Below, piece by piece: positions 19,564 through 29,718 of a stretch of DNA of 64,000 nt. This stretch comes from Cordylochernes scorpioides (Eukaryota > Arthropoda > Arachnida > Pseudoscorpiones > Chernetidae): contig CP092865.1 in assembly GCA_030710605.1 (NCBI GenBank), positions 137,553,585 to 137,617,584 of the forward strand, written 5' to 3'. The notes under the pieces were generated by a model. The model was not told where the DNA came from. It saw nothing but the letters and a program-made list of their open reading frames with translations, and searched no databases. Each line of letters begins with the position of its first letter. Positions within the stretch are counted from its first letter, which is position 1. A program made the translations under genes and the position numbers.

Positions 19564-20058
19564 TTAAACATAAAGAAAGCATATCCTGACCAGGAGCACA
19601 TGTGCTTTACAAAAGGCATTTTTATTCTGTTAGTGTGTGTTATATTGTTGCACCAGGCTACGGTTTGGAATATTCTTCAGTCTTGATTCTCTCCTCAGAC
19701 GCGTCTTATATCTTTCCAGAACGTGTCTCAACCATCCTACAAGGTTAAACCAGTCAATAATAAGACAACTATATTTTTAGGTAACACCTAGAATATCTCT
19801 TTATTTATCACATCAAAGTTTAAAGCGGGTTGGGTATTCAGTGTATCAAAATACAAATGATTTTATAGTACATAATATTTCCTAATAATATTCTGCTTCA
19901 TAAAAATAAATAAATGTAAAATTTACATTTGAAATATATATGGAAAATAATATTATAAATAATTTTAAAAATAGGCGCATTAATCATGATGCAACAATAT
20001 ATAGATATATGCAAAAATGATAGAAAAATAAATAATAAAAAGGTCAGATATTGATATT
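19564..20058 (-). mobile_element. hammerhead-repeat array, unit 2 (rearranged)
   Basis: Opens with GAAAGCATATCCTGACCAGG at 19573 like the other units and closes with AAAAAGGTCAGATATTGATA. After GCTTTACAAAAGGCA the interior is unrelated AT-rich sequence, and the hammerhead is missing. It is either a deletion/insertion derivative or a unit interrupted by another repeat. Confidence 0.55.
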
Positions 20059-20269
20059 ATAAACAAAGAAGGCATATCCTGACCAGGAGCACATGTGCTT
20101 TTTAGATAGCAGAGCGCCATCTAGTTGAACAGAAATCAACTAAACGTTGATTTAGCCTGTTCCTTGATATTTGACCAACCCATTTTCTTGATAAATCAAG
20201 AAAAGTCATCCAATTGGCCAAATATCAGGAAACAGGCTAAATCAACGTTAGTTGATTTCTGTTCAACTA
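20059..20269. mobile_element. hammerhead-repeat array, unit 3 (foldback), left part
   Basis: The unit start (AAGGCATATCCTGACCAGGA) runs to CAAGAAAAGTCATCCA and then reverses into its own complement. The right arm is cut at 20269 by the R1-like LINE and resumes at 24914-24983. Rejoined, the arms form a long palindrome. The reversal point is where the hammerhead would begin, so the ribozyme is lost. Confidence 0.75.
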
Positions 20270-20483
20270 TTTATTATTTATCCATCAAATCAGACGCGAC
20301 ATCCCCACAAGGGATGCTTGCGTCAATAACAACACCAAATTCAGATACTATATTACAAAAAGAAAAAAAAATTAAAATAATTACAAGATTTGAAAAGATA
20401 AGAAAGAGAACATTAAAATCATTCTTGATTTTACATCACAACCAACGAAATAAACAAACCAAAAATATACAAATAGGTAATAA

Positions 20484-21140
20484 TTAAGGTTTTTTTAACC
20501 AAGAGAGAAAATCATAAATATATTTACAGAATTTTCTAAATTTAAAATACGAGTCCTTACTATTTACAAACATAGAAAGATCCTTGTATTCGATGTTTTC
20601 CCGGTTTCTGTAGTTCTGGAAGATTGGGCACTCAAGAAGCAGATGACTGGAATCCTGCTTTCTCTTTCCACATAAACATCCCGGATCGTCTATAGCTCCT
20701 ATTCGAAACAGAAAATCTCCGAAATTTCCATGACCAGTAACGAATTGCACATTGTAAAAGTCAGGGCGGAAATATTTTGGAATGCCCAAAGGGAAAAAGA
20801 GACGAAAGTGATCACTTGTATTAGAAAACATATCTTCCATTCTTGTTCTTAAAAATCCATTTATTATTGAAGGAGAATGTGGACTGAACGTTCGTTGGTC
20901 TTCCTCGCTTAGTTGGTCCAATTCATATTTAATCAATCTTGATTCGATAAAATCAGTCAGGAATGGGATCTCTGCCAGACAGTGGACACAATTTGAGGAA
21001 GATGTTTTAAACGATCTAGTAGCCCAAAGAACAATTTGGTATTGCATAGAATTTAATTTCTGTTTACAGCGGTTATTTATTTGGTAAAACCAAATTTCAG
21101 CTCCATATGTTAGAATAGGTCTAATTAGCGTCTTATACAA
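20484..21140 (-). CDS. R1-like LINE ORF2 C-terminal region
   Basis: Continues from the reverse transcriptase after a shift near 21140-21154 (MYKTLIRPILTYGAEIWFY is the usual block after the polymerase). It ends in a cysteine-histidine motif, CLCGKRKQDSSHLLLECPIF, typical of R1/Jockey-type elements. Stop at 20484, then 3' untranslated sequence to 20270. Confidence 0.85.
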   Translation of the reverse strand: MYKTLIRPILTYGAEIWFYQINNRCKQKLNSMQYQIVLWATRSFKTSSSNCVHCLAEIPFLTDFIESRLIKYELDQLSEEDQRTFSPHSPSIINGFLRTRMEDMFSNTSDHFRLFFPLGIPKYFRPDFYNVQFVTGHGNFGDFLFRIGAIDDPGCLCGKRKQDSSHLLLECPIFQNYRNRENIEYKDLSMFVNSKDSYFKFRKFCKYIYDFLSWLKKP

Positions 21141-21153
21141 AATTAACCTTTTA

Positions 21154-22773
21154 TTAGAGTTTATACCCCATATTTTGCCGCTGAGGGAAAAAAAGCAGAT
21201 TTTTCATGCGATGCGCTTTATGCAAAATCTCATTGATGTGCGGGGTGAAATTTATTTTTGTTCTGAACCTGTGATTAGATAATTTCATTCCCAAAATTTT
21301 GATTTCATTTGAAGGCTTTATGACGGTTTTTTGAAATTCCAACTGGAACCTATGGAAATTATGAAAGTGAATCAAGTTTGTTTTTTCTGGATTTATTTTT
21401 AACTTGTTTGAGCGACACCATTGAGTGACATAGTTTAGGGTGTTCACTAACTCAGTTTTTAGACCCTCTAAATTATAATGCCAACATATTATAGAGATGT
21501 CGTCCGCGTAGCAAATAATTTCAGCGTTTGTTGATTTAAAATTCATTAAAATATCGTTTAGCAAGATGTTCCATAATAACGGTGACAGTGGACTACCCTG
21601 AGGACAACCCTTAGTAAGGTTTTTGGAGACCGTTTTGCCACCGTATGACAGACAAACTGTCCTTTTATTATTCAAATAGGATTGGATGATTTGAATCAGA
21701 GAGCTGGGAACGTTGTCTAAATCCATTCTTTTTATTATAGCTGGCCACCATGCATTATCAAAAGCCCCTGATAAGTCCACTGCGATCAACGCCGTCAGTT
21801 CTCTTTGCTTGTGTTCCAGAATAGTTTCAGTCAGCTCTTTCATAGTAGTAATTGTTGATTTATGCCTGGAGAAGCCATGTTGTCTATGACTCATCAAATT
21901 GCTTTCGTCATAAAAGGTAGTAAGTTTATTTTTAATTATATTTTCGAAAATCTTTGAAATGTTTGATAGCAAGGAAATTGGTCTGTAGCTTTTACTAACA
22001 TCATAACTAGTTTTATCTACTTTAGGAATGATTTTCACAAAAGAGTTTTTCCAATAATCTGGGAAATATCCCAAACTTATACATTTTTCGAATATTTGAT
22101 GGAGGATTATGGAAATCCTAGGGTAGGCGTATTTTATCATATTATTGCTAATATTATCTGATCCAGGTGCTTTCTTATTTTTCAATAATACAATAATTGA
22201 TTCAATATCTTTTAGGCTTATGATCACTTTGTTTCTATTATTGTAAATTGGCGAGTAATATCTAGTTGCTTTGTGAAGTTCCTCCTCGGAAGAAATATCA
22301 TCGTCCGGGAAAAGATCGTTCAATAAACTTTCCATTTTTGAAGTCCTCGCAAAATCCGGTGCGTTGTCTATCAATGGAATCCCTGTTGTGTTAAATGATG
22401 CTTTTAAAGTTTTGAAAGTTTTATAAGTGTTCCCAAAAGGATTAGTTGATTCGTTTTCTTCGAGAAAGAATCTCCAGCTTTTAAATTTTGCCCTGTTAAT
22501 GGCTTTATTATATTTGTTACGAGCAGCTTTAAAAATTTTTTCATTAATTATTTTGCCTCGATAGAATAAATTTCTTATATAATTAAAATCATTTTTCATT
22601 TTTTCAAGTTTATTCGTCCACCACTTGAATTTGACTTTGTTTTTGTTTATGGTTGATTTTAACTTGAGGGATGCGTAAGCTGCTTCACTGATAATATCTG
22701 TGAGTTTTAAAACAGCTCTATCTACACCTTCGGAATTTTTTATTTGGTTTGCCTCATCCGCGAGGCTTAGCAA
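21154..22773 (-). CDS. R1-like LINE reverse transcriptase
   Basis: 539 codons. Blocks in order: FVKIIPKVDKTSYDVSKSYR, PISLLSNISKIFE, RQHGFSRHKSTITTM, LIAVDLSGAFDNAWW, KGCPQGSPLSPLLWN and the catalytic YADD (21510-21499). The GCPQGS form is typical of R1-clade enzymes. The preceding endonuclease frame (22871-23527) is separated by about 100 bp with a frame break near 22780-22870. Confidence 0.92.
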   Translation of the reverse strand: MLSLADEANQIKNSEGVDRAVLKLTDIISEAAYASLKLKSTINKNKVKFKWWTNKLEKMKNDFNYIRNLFYRGKIINEKIFKAARNKYNKAINRAKFKSWRFFLEENESTNPFGNTYKTFKTLKASFNTTGIPLIDNAPDFARTSKMESLLNDLFPDDDISSEEELHKATRYYSPIYNNRNKVIISLKDIESIIVLLKNKKAPGSDNISNNMIKYAYPRISIILHQIFEKCISLGYFPDYWKNSFVKIIPKVDKTSYDVSKSYRPISLLSNISKIFENIIKNKLTTFYDESNLMSHRQHGFSRHKSTITTMKELTETILEHKQRELTALIAVDLSGAFDNAWWPAIIKRMDLDNVPSSLIQIIQSYLNNKRTVCLSYGGKTVSKNLTKGCPQGSPLSPLLWNILLNDILMNFKSTNAEIICYADDISIICWHYNLEGLKTELVNTLNYVTQWCRSNKLKINPEKTNLIHFHNFHRFQLEFQKTVIKPSNEIKILGMKLSNHRFRTKINFTPHINEILHKAHRMKNLLFFPQRQNMGYKL

Positions 22774-22870
22774 TTCGGGGGAGGAAAATTTTTCATAAAA
22801 TGCATTCCAGTTTGCGTCAGTTTCGCTGAATTTCCACGTTGATTTATATCCGTCTATATGACTGTTGTCT

Positions 22871-23527
22871 TTACTGACGATCCTCGTAGGTTATTGTCAC
22901 GTGATCGGAGGTGTCCGTCATTATGGATGTATTCCAGTTTTTTAATAGACTGATTGAATTTCTGTTGGAGATAGTGAGGTCGATCACGCTAGAATTACGA
23001 CACGTTGTAGTTTTAATATTATGGACGAAGAGATTGTGTTGGTTCACTATTGAATGAAGTTTGTGACCGTTTGAGTTTGTCTTTCGGTCATACCAGACGG
23101 GATGCCTAGAGTTAAAATCCCCACAAAGCAGAATCGGTTGAATTTTGAAAGTTTCCAAGATTTCCTCAATAAACCTTTGATGGGTTTCTGAAAAAGAATT
23201 GGGGAGAATGTAAAAATTCGCTATAATAATATTTGACTTTGCTAAAAGTATTGAGCTTGTAGTACAAAATGAGTTGGTGAATTGATCTATCTTATTGTAT
23301 TTTAATCCTTTATTTAAAATTATTGTTGCCGAGTTTATCCTGTTTCCTTTAGCTGTTAAAACTGAATGCTCGTCTCCGCCAAAAATAACAACATTGTTCA
23401 CTGTGTAGGGCTCCTGAATAAATAATATGTCTGGTGGGTCGTTAGCTATCTGAGCCAGGAGCTCATTTGTTGCGTTTATGCTTTTTCTTAAATTTTGTTG
23501 CACACACTTAATAAATGGAGCTTGCAT
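22871..23527 (-). CDS. R1-like LINE endonuclease
   Basis: 218 codons starting MQAPFIKCVQQNLRKSINAT. APE-like endonuclease blocks are visible: QQNLRKS (N), ILFIQEPY (E), ILLCGDFNSRHPVW (D/N), SVIDLTISN, and the terminal TSDHVTITY (SDH). The start ATG follows ORF1's end by about 28 bp. The enzyme nicks chromosomal target DNA. Confidence 0.9.
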   Translation of the reverse strand: MQAPFIKCVQQNLRKSINATNELLAQIANDPPDILFIQEPYTVNNVVIFGGDEHSVLTAKGNRINSATIILNKGLKYNKIDQFTNSFCTTSSILLAKSNIIIANFYILPNSFSETHQRFIEEILETFKIQPILLCGDFNSRHPVWYDRKTNSNGHKLHSIVNQHNLFVHNIKTTTCRNSSVIDLTISNRNSISLLKNWNTSIMTDTSDHVTITYEDRQ

Positions 23528-23554
23528 TATATATAATAGTACTAATAGTACTAG

Positions 23555-24376
23555 TTAGTTACTTGATTGTTCAGTTGGGAAATAACTTGTTCTTTCAATT
23601 ATTCTGTCTATTTGTGTTTTATATATAGGACATTCCTCTGAGTTTGCTCTGTGTGATGAGGGCCTGTTTCTATACTTAGGATGTTGGGAACAATTGAAAC
23701 ATTTAGGAATTCCCGAGCAATCGTGAACTCCCTGAACTCCACATGTCCTGCATATTGGGGTGTTAGGGCATTCTGCCGTTTTGTGGGTGGGGTTAAATTT
23801 CAGACATTTCTGGCATTGTTTCACCAGAAACCGATCTACAACAACGCATCGTTCACAGTCAGTATAGATTTTATTGTTTAATTTATTAATGGTTTGATAA
23901 ACTCTGGGAGAAACTCGTAAAACTATGTTGTGGGTAGAGGTGTTAGATTTAGTGCAGAATAGCACTTTAATTTCGCTTTTCATATCCTTTAGTTCGTCGT
24001 TCATCTGACAGATTGTTTCTTCGAAGGAATTTACCTCGGTGATTTTATTAACATTTTTAACCATTATCGTCGGATCTCTTTTGGTCGGAATAAATGTTTT
24101 GCATATATTTGTTAGCTGCGTAGATTTGCATATTTCCTCTTTTAGAAAATTAGATTCGCGCTCGTCCGACATTTTTATAATAATAGATTTTTTCGTGTTT
24201 ATAATTTCATTGACTCGAACTTTTTTATTTTCCTCTCCTAATACTCTGATCTTATTAACAATAGCGTGGTGTAGATCTTGATTATTTCCCTCATTAAAAG
24301 GCTGCGCAATGATTACAAATTCTTTTTCACTACTTTGTTTTTTATTTATTGTATCTCTCGTTGTTTGAGTTTTCAA
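23555..24376 (-). CDS. R1-like LINE ORF1 (Gag-like) with zinc knuckles
   Basis: 273 codons. The C-terminal part has consecutive CCHC-type motifs around CQKCLKFNPTHKTAECPNTP, CRTCGVQGVHDC and CFNCSQHPKYRNRPSSHRAN, as in Gag-like ORF1 proteins of R1, I and Jockey elements that package LINE RNA. It joins the upstream frame (24397-24642) by a shift around 24380-24410 (GREFKTLRPSFSEVLK). Confidence 0.88.
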   Translation of the reverse strand: MKTQTTRDTINKKQSSEKEFVIIAQPFNEGNNQDLHHAIVNKIRVLGEENKKVRVNEIINTKKSIIIKMSDERESNFLKEEICKSTQLTNICKTFIPTKRDPTIMVKNVNKITEVNSFEETICQMNDELKDMKSEIKVLFCTKSNTSTHNIVLRVSPRVYQTINKLNNKIYTDCERCVVVDRFLVKQCQKCLKFNPTHKTAECPNTPICRTCGVQGVHDCSGIPKCFNCSQHPKYRNRPSSHRANSEECPIYKTQIDRIIERTSYFPTEQSSN

Positions 24377-24396
24377 AACCTCTGAAAAAGAGGGCC

Positions 24397-24679
24397 TCAG
24401 TGTCTTGAATTCTCTCCCTTGAATTTGTCCAGTTTTTGATCAAGGACATCAGACACTTGCACAGAAAGCTGATCTAAAAAGTCCTGATTGTTGATATCCC
24501 TCAAGGCCGTAATACCATCTTTGGTCTGCTTTACCATTGTGGACAAATAGGATAGATCATTTTTTGTGAGGTTTTTTTGGTTCTCTCTCTCTCTCTCTCT
24601 CTCTCTGTTTGATCTTATTGTCAAAATACTCATAAATTTCATCTAATTTTACAGTCAATGTTCTTATTAGTAAATCCAT
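24397..24679 (-). pseudogene. R1-like LINE ORF1 N-terminus containing a GA microsatellite
   Basis: An ATG at 24679-24677 starts MDLLIRTLTVKLDEIYEYFD and enters a GA dinucleotide run (about 24583-24606 on plus, read as Arg-Glu repeats). Downstream, NQKNLTKNDLSYLSTMVKQT and coiled-coil residues are in a different frame. Changing the dinucleotide count by one unit shifts reading by two bases, so the microsatellite decides whether the N-terminus is in frame. Confidence 0.6.
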
Positions 24680-24913
24680 ATTCTATTTTTGCATATTTGT
24701 GCGAAAACAACAATTGAAAAGGCTTTTAAAAAAAAATGACTAAACTCTTAAACAGTGATTGCCAATTTAAAAAAAAGGTTATAATATTTTTAATTAAACA
24801 ATTTATAAAACTTTTATAAATTATACAATAAGTAAAATGAATATTTAGAACAATATTTACCGGAACTAGCGGAGCCTAGCGACGCACGTCCGGTCAGTTT
24901 CGCCTCCTGGCGG

Positions 24914-24985
24914 CAACTAGATGGCGCTCTGCTATTTAAAAAGCACATGTGCTCCTGGTCAGGATATGCCTTCTTTATTTTTAAT
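24914..24985. mobile_element. foldback unit 3, right part
   Basis: CAACTAGATGGCGCTCTGCT continues to GGTCAGGATATGCCTTCTTT, the exact complement of the unit start at 20061-20120. It is the right arm of the palindrome split by the R1-like LINE. Confidence 0.85.
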
Positions 24986-25739
24986 GATTAAATAATGATT
25001 AAATAATTAAGTTCATGATAGAGTTAAGCCAGTTTATATATTGTTATTGGTTTCTATAGTGTAGATATATGTTATGATTATTTTGTTTTGTTGTTGAAAA
25101 AGATAGAGAATTGAAGGTGCAGTTGTGAAAATAATAAAGATAATTATTTACCCATCAAGTAGTTTTTATTTTGAATTACTTGAAGCAAATTACACTTAAA
25201 ATTATTTATCACAGTAATATAGAATTTATAAAATGAATCTTATATTCGTGATTTAAATAACTATACATATTTACAACAAATATTCAAAGTGTATTCTAAA
25301 TCTATGGTCAAAAATAAAAGAATAGTCAATGATGAAAATAAAATACATGTTTTTAAAAAATAAACTATTTGAATTTTAGGTTATATAATATATATATAGA
25401 TTGAATGAACGATGTGTCATATCAACCATTTGAGCAGGTTCCAATTTCGCCAAAAGTTTGCTTGTGATGTTAATATCTCAGCCTCACAGATCTACAAACT
25501 TTTTAACAACAGCCACCTTATCAGACTCGTATCTTTCTTTACTTTTAATATCGTTATTTTTAAATCTCCCAAAAGAATCTTATTAAAGACTGTCTTTTCA
25601 AATAGATTTTGTGAGTTAAAATCAAAGTCTATGGAAGCAATGTTTTCTAAACCTGTTGTTTTTCTACTAATAATTCAAGGTCGATGGCCAAAGGTAGAAT
25701 ATATTTGTCATTTGTTTTGAATTGTAGTTTCCCATTTGT
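24986..25739. other. no gene recognised
   Basis: AT-rich sequence without recognisable protein or repeat boundary. The left end of the mariner relic may extend into it, but no matching inverted end was found. Confidence 0.35.
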
Positions 25740-27032
25740 ATTAGGAATTATGAAGGTTGAAGAAATCACATTAAAAGATGACCTTTTGTTTTCAGATTTC
25801 GTAAGCACCTTGCTGACAAACCCAATCGGTAAGTTTTTTTATGAATGTCATAATGCTGTTGAAATGCTAGTTCAAAGTCAATTTTTCTAAGCTTGTTTAG
25901 CTCCACCGTCGCATTTTCAATTACTTCTGATGACGATGAAAAGCGCCTCCCTTTTAACGTCATTTTAAGTTTTGGAAAGAAGAAATCGCATGGGGCGATA
26001 TCAGGAGAGTAAGGAGGATGCGGCAAGACAGATACAGAGTGCTTGGCTAAATAGTCTTGAACAATAAGGGGCTCTATGAGCAGGGGCATTATCACGTAGC
26101 AATTTCCACTGTTTTGATTTAAAGAGTTGGTTTCTTTTTCTTCTTATCGCATCACGAAGGCGCACAAGTATTTCTTTGTATGCCTGTTTATTAATAGTAA
26201 CCCCCTCTTTAATGAATTCATAATAGACAAGTCCTTGATAATCGAAAAACATTACAACCATTACTTTTCATTTGGACTTGTCAAGACGAACTTTCTTCTT
26301 CCTAGGAGAACTTGGTGTGTGCCATTCGAGTGATTGTTTTTTGGCTTGTGGATCAAAAGTAAGCACCATGTTTTATCACCAGTTATTATTATTTTTAAAA
26401 AATCAGAATAATTATTTGCAATTTCAATTATATCTTTGCAAATTGATAATCTGGTTTCTCTTTGTTGATCTTTAAATTTCGTGGGACAAAATAACCACAA
26501 AGTTTTTTTCATGTTTAAATGTTAACCAATAATTTTTTTGGCAACTACCATGCGAAATTCCAAATATTTCAAATATATTATCAATAGTAATTTTTCTATC
26601 AGCAACAATTAAATCACGTACCTGTCCAATATTGCGATCCGTTGTTGACATCAATGGCCGACCTGACTTGAATCAACTGCGATGCTCTTGCGGCCATCTT
26701 TAAAACGTTTATACCTGAAATAAACTTGCGTTCGTGACAATTTTTCGTCTTCATAAGCTTCATTCATTAATGCTAATGTCTCTGTGAAAGACCTTTTTAA
26801 TTTTACACAAATTTAATATTTGCCCTTTGCTCAAATAATGACATTGAAGAAACCGACGCGAGCTAAATACTAACAACAAAAATATGCCTAAAATGAAAAC
26901 TACGCATGCGCAATTACTGGCGTTGCTAAATTATATTTAGGCTTTGTTCTTTACAGTAAAATTGATTTTGCATTTTTCAAAAGTTGTTTTATATTTTATT
27001 TTTCAAAAGTTCGGGAACTTTTTGATCCTACC
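25740..27032 (-). mobile_element. mariner transposon relic
   Basis: Four overlapping minus-strand frames form a broken mariner transposase: DRNIGQVRDLIVADRKITID (helix-turn-helix side), then IITGDKTWC (first catalytic D), LLRDNAPAHRA (second D) and YSPDIAPCDFFFPKLK (third D). At least three frameshifts separate them. The right end ACGGTAGGATCAAAAAGTTC looks like a terminal repeat; its left partner is not visible. Inactive. Confidence 0.85.
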
Positions 27033-27306
27033 GTGTAGAATTCAAATTTGCAATAGAGAATATAACTACAAAATAATAAGTCAAATTAACCAATAATCGA
27101 ACACTCAAGATATAATAAACAACAAGTAATATGCAAATAATAATAAACTCAATAAAATTAATGCCAATATGCAAAAATCCGGCCAATATACAAGTATAAT
27201 AGTTATCTAACGGTGTGATATATTTGTAATACTGTAGAAGGGCTACGAAAGCTAGAGTTGACAATAAAAAGGAAAAAGAAACTCATCTCCGGAGACTTAT
27301 TGACTT
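27033..27306 (+). mobile_element. Penelope-like terminal fragment
   Basis: CTGTAGA (27232) ... GAAAGCTAGAG, then a short AAA-rich tract and CTCCGGAGACTTATTGA. This follows the same order as the right end of the cluster at 18210-18300 (CTGTAGA, GAAAGCTAGAG, CTCGGAGGC). Non-coding. A short foldback MITE has inserted directly after it. Confidence 0.5.
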
Positions 27307-27307
27307 A

Positions 27308-27457
27308 AGATTCTTTTTGAAATTAAACAATTACTACTACCCTTACTGCAATGGAAAAATTAATGGGAGGACAGTAGAAATTGTTTAATTTCAAAAATAA
27401 TCTTACGTCTTTAAAATAGTTTCGAATTTTGAAAACAGATGGCGCGCTAGCGCATCA
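27308..27457. mobile_element. short foldback MITE
   Basis: AAACAATTACTACTACCCTT and its complement AGGACAGTAGAAATTG are near-inverted arms, as in 6588-6803, followed by ACAGATGGCGCGCTAGCGC. ACTTATTGACTT occurs on both sides (ending about 27306 and 27469), a probable target duplication. Confidence 0.55.
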
Positions 27458-27799
27458 ACTTATTGACTTGTTTATTTAAACATTATTAGTTCCCATCAAT
27501 CATGCCATAAAGGTTGGAATGCTGACACAATGGTTGTGACAGCTGGACTGGGCAACACCGTGGGGCAGCGGTCAACTCTCTTGTCTCAGATGTCGGTAAG
27601 TACAGCCTCCACACACAGCTGAGGATATCTTGAGCAACCTTCGACCCATTGAATGTTGAAACAAACATCCCTAAATATCTAGTTATATACCCGTTATCTA
27701 GGTACCCAGGACCTAATCAAACTTCACTAAGAGCTGGTTGTGTCTCAGTGCCCTTGGACGGACTGATAGGCGGTGCACTTACTACCTTGCTTGAAGTGA

Positions 27800-29060
27800 G
27801 TTATTTGATTCTACATTGTTCTAATCTAAGTTCTACCTCCTTTACAGAGATTTTATCTCTGATCTATCTTCTGCCTCCTTTACGTAGATTCTATCTCTGA
27901 TCTATATCTACCCTTAGATTCTATTGTCCTGAACTACCTTAGATTCTATTGTTCTAATCTAGCTTCCACCCTTAGATTCCATTGTTCTGACCCATCTCTA
28001 TATAATTGTATTCTATTGTCCTGATTTATCTTCTACCCTTAGATTCCATTGTTCTGACCCATCTCTATACAATTAGATTCAATTGTCCTGATCTATCTTC
28101 TACTCTTAGATTCCATTGCTCTGACCCATCTCTATACAATTGTATTCTATTGTCCTGATCTATCTTCACCCTTAGATTCCCTTGTTCTGACCATCTCTTT
28201 ACGTAGATTCTATTGTCCTGATCTATCTACCCTTAGATTCCATTCTTCTGACCCATCTCTATATAATTGTATTCTATTGTCCTGATTATCTTCTACCCTT
28301 AGATTCCTTGTTCTGACCCATCTCTATAATTAGATTCTATTGTCCTGATCTATCTTCTACCCTTAGATTCCCTTGCTCTGACCCATCTCTATACAATTGT
28401 ATTCTATTGTCCTGATCTATCTTCTACCCTTAGATTCCCTTGTTCTGACCATCTCTATACAATTGTATTCTATTGTCCTGATCTATCTTCTACCCTTAGA
28501 TTCCCTTGTTCTGACCCATCTCTATACAATTGTATTCTATTGTCCTGATCTATCTTCTACATTAGATTCCCTTGTTCTGACCCATCTTTATACAATTGTA
28601 TTCTATTGTCCCTGATCTATCTTCTACCATTAGATTCCCTTGTTCTGACCCATCTTTATACAATTGTATTCTATTGTCCTGATCTCTCTTCTACACTTAG
28701 ATTCCCTTGTTCTGACCCATCTCTATACAATTGTATTCTATTGTCCTGATCTATCTTCTACCCTTAGATTCCCTTGTTCTGACCCATCTCTATACAATTG
28801 TATTCAATTGTCCTGATCTATCTTCTACCCTTAGATTCCCTTGTTCTGACCCTCTCTATACAATTGTATTCTATTGTCCTGATCTATCTTCTACCCTTAG
28901 ATTCCCTTGTTCTGACCCATCTCTATACAATTAGATCTATTGTCCTGTTCTATCTTCTACCCTTTGATTCCCTTGTTCCGACCCATCTCTATACAATTGT
29001 ATTCTATTTTACATATCTATATTCTTTACCTATATTCTATCTATTCTACAATTAAATTCT
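27800..29060 (+). repeat. 67-bp minisatellite, about 16 or more units
   Basis: Unit: TTCTATTGTCCTGATCTATC, TTCTACCCTTAGATTCCCTT, GTTCTGACCCATCTCTATAC, AATTGTA, repeated with 66-68 bp spacing (starts at 28402, 28468, 28535 and so on). Units are most alike at 28330-28930 and decay towards both ends. The open frames here are artefacts of a repeat whose length is not a multiple of three. Confidence 0.95.
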
Positions 29061-29718
29061 ATTATTTTGACCTATCTCTACTATACGTAAATATATGTTA
29101 AAATCACCACTGAATAAATCAGATTTCAGGAAAAAAAGAAGTGCAGAGGATTAAATTTAGTTTTGCTAATATGATTCTGAATAAACAAAGAAATCTGGAG
29201 TGGAGAGGTCCTTCTTCCACACAAAGAAAAGTAAGGAGGCAAAGAAGATGCAAAATTAGGCAATAATGATTGTGTGTTTTTTCTTAACGTGGAATAAAAT
29301 ACATAGCGTAAAGAGGTTTTATCCTACTAGATGGACAGTTGGGTGTCGGTATTATTATCTGGAATTGTCTATGCGTCTTAGATTTAAAATCAGACAGAAA
29401 AGCCAATACTTAAGCATCATACCGGAGATTGGATTCTGTTTCACCACAATTTTAGAACCTAATAAGGTGTTGATAATATCTAAGTTTCTAGACAAACATT
29501 GAATTCCTGAACACTTTCACACTAACCCTAATTCCTATATCTTTCACACGCTGTGGAATTTTCTTATTTATAAAAATTTAAATTCTCTAATGAAACATAT
29601 TTTGATGAAGTTAAAGAGATATAAATAAAATGTAAAATTCGAACTTAACAAGGTTACTTTAAAAGAATTTTCAGAATGGTTTGTTATCCTAATTATATTA
29701 TGGGAAGGGTCCTATATA
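29061..29718. other. no gene recognised
   Basis: A 78-codon open frame at 29266-29502 has no motif and no splice context worth claiming. The rest is AT-rich. Confidence 0.35.

Larger units (their letters stand above)
20270..24913 (-). mobile_element. R1-like LINE, nearly full length
   Basis: 4644 bp with the 5' end at right (GCCGCCAGGAGGCGAAACTG), inserted in the foldback unit. CAACTA is present on both sides (20264-20269, 24914-24919), a 6-bp target duplication, and removal restores the palindrome. It has a zinc-knuckle ORF1 (24679-23555) and an endonuclease/reverse-transcriptase ORF2 (23527-20484). Only a few frameshifts interrupt it. Confidence 0.9.

Noticed and set aside
20125..20487. 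120-codon plus-strand frame
   Set aside because: Spans a palindrome arm, the LINE junction and the LINE 3' untranslated end, so it is composite by chance.
28397..29055. Overlapping plus-strand frames of 67-85 codons with repeated YSIVLIYLL blocks
   Set aside because: They are the 67-bp minisatellite read in successive frames; no start context or domain.
27800..29060. CRISPR-like array
   Set aside because: Units are contiguous and wholly repeated, with no unique spacers, in eukaryotic DNA; it is a minisatellite.
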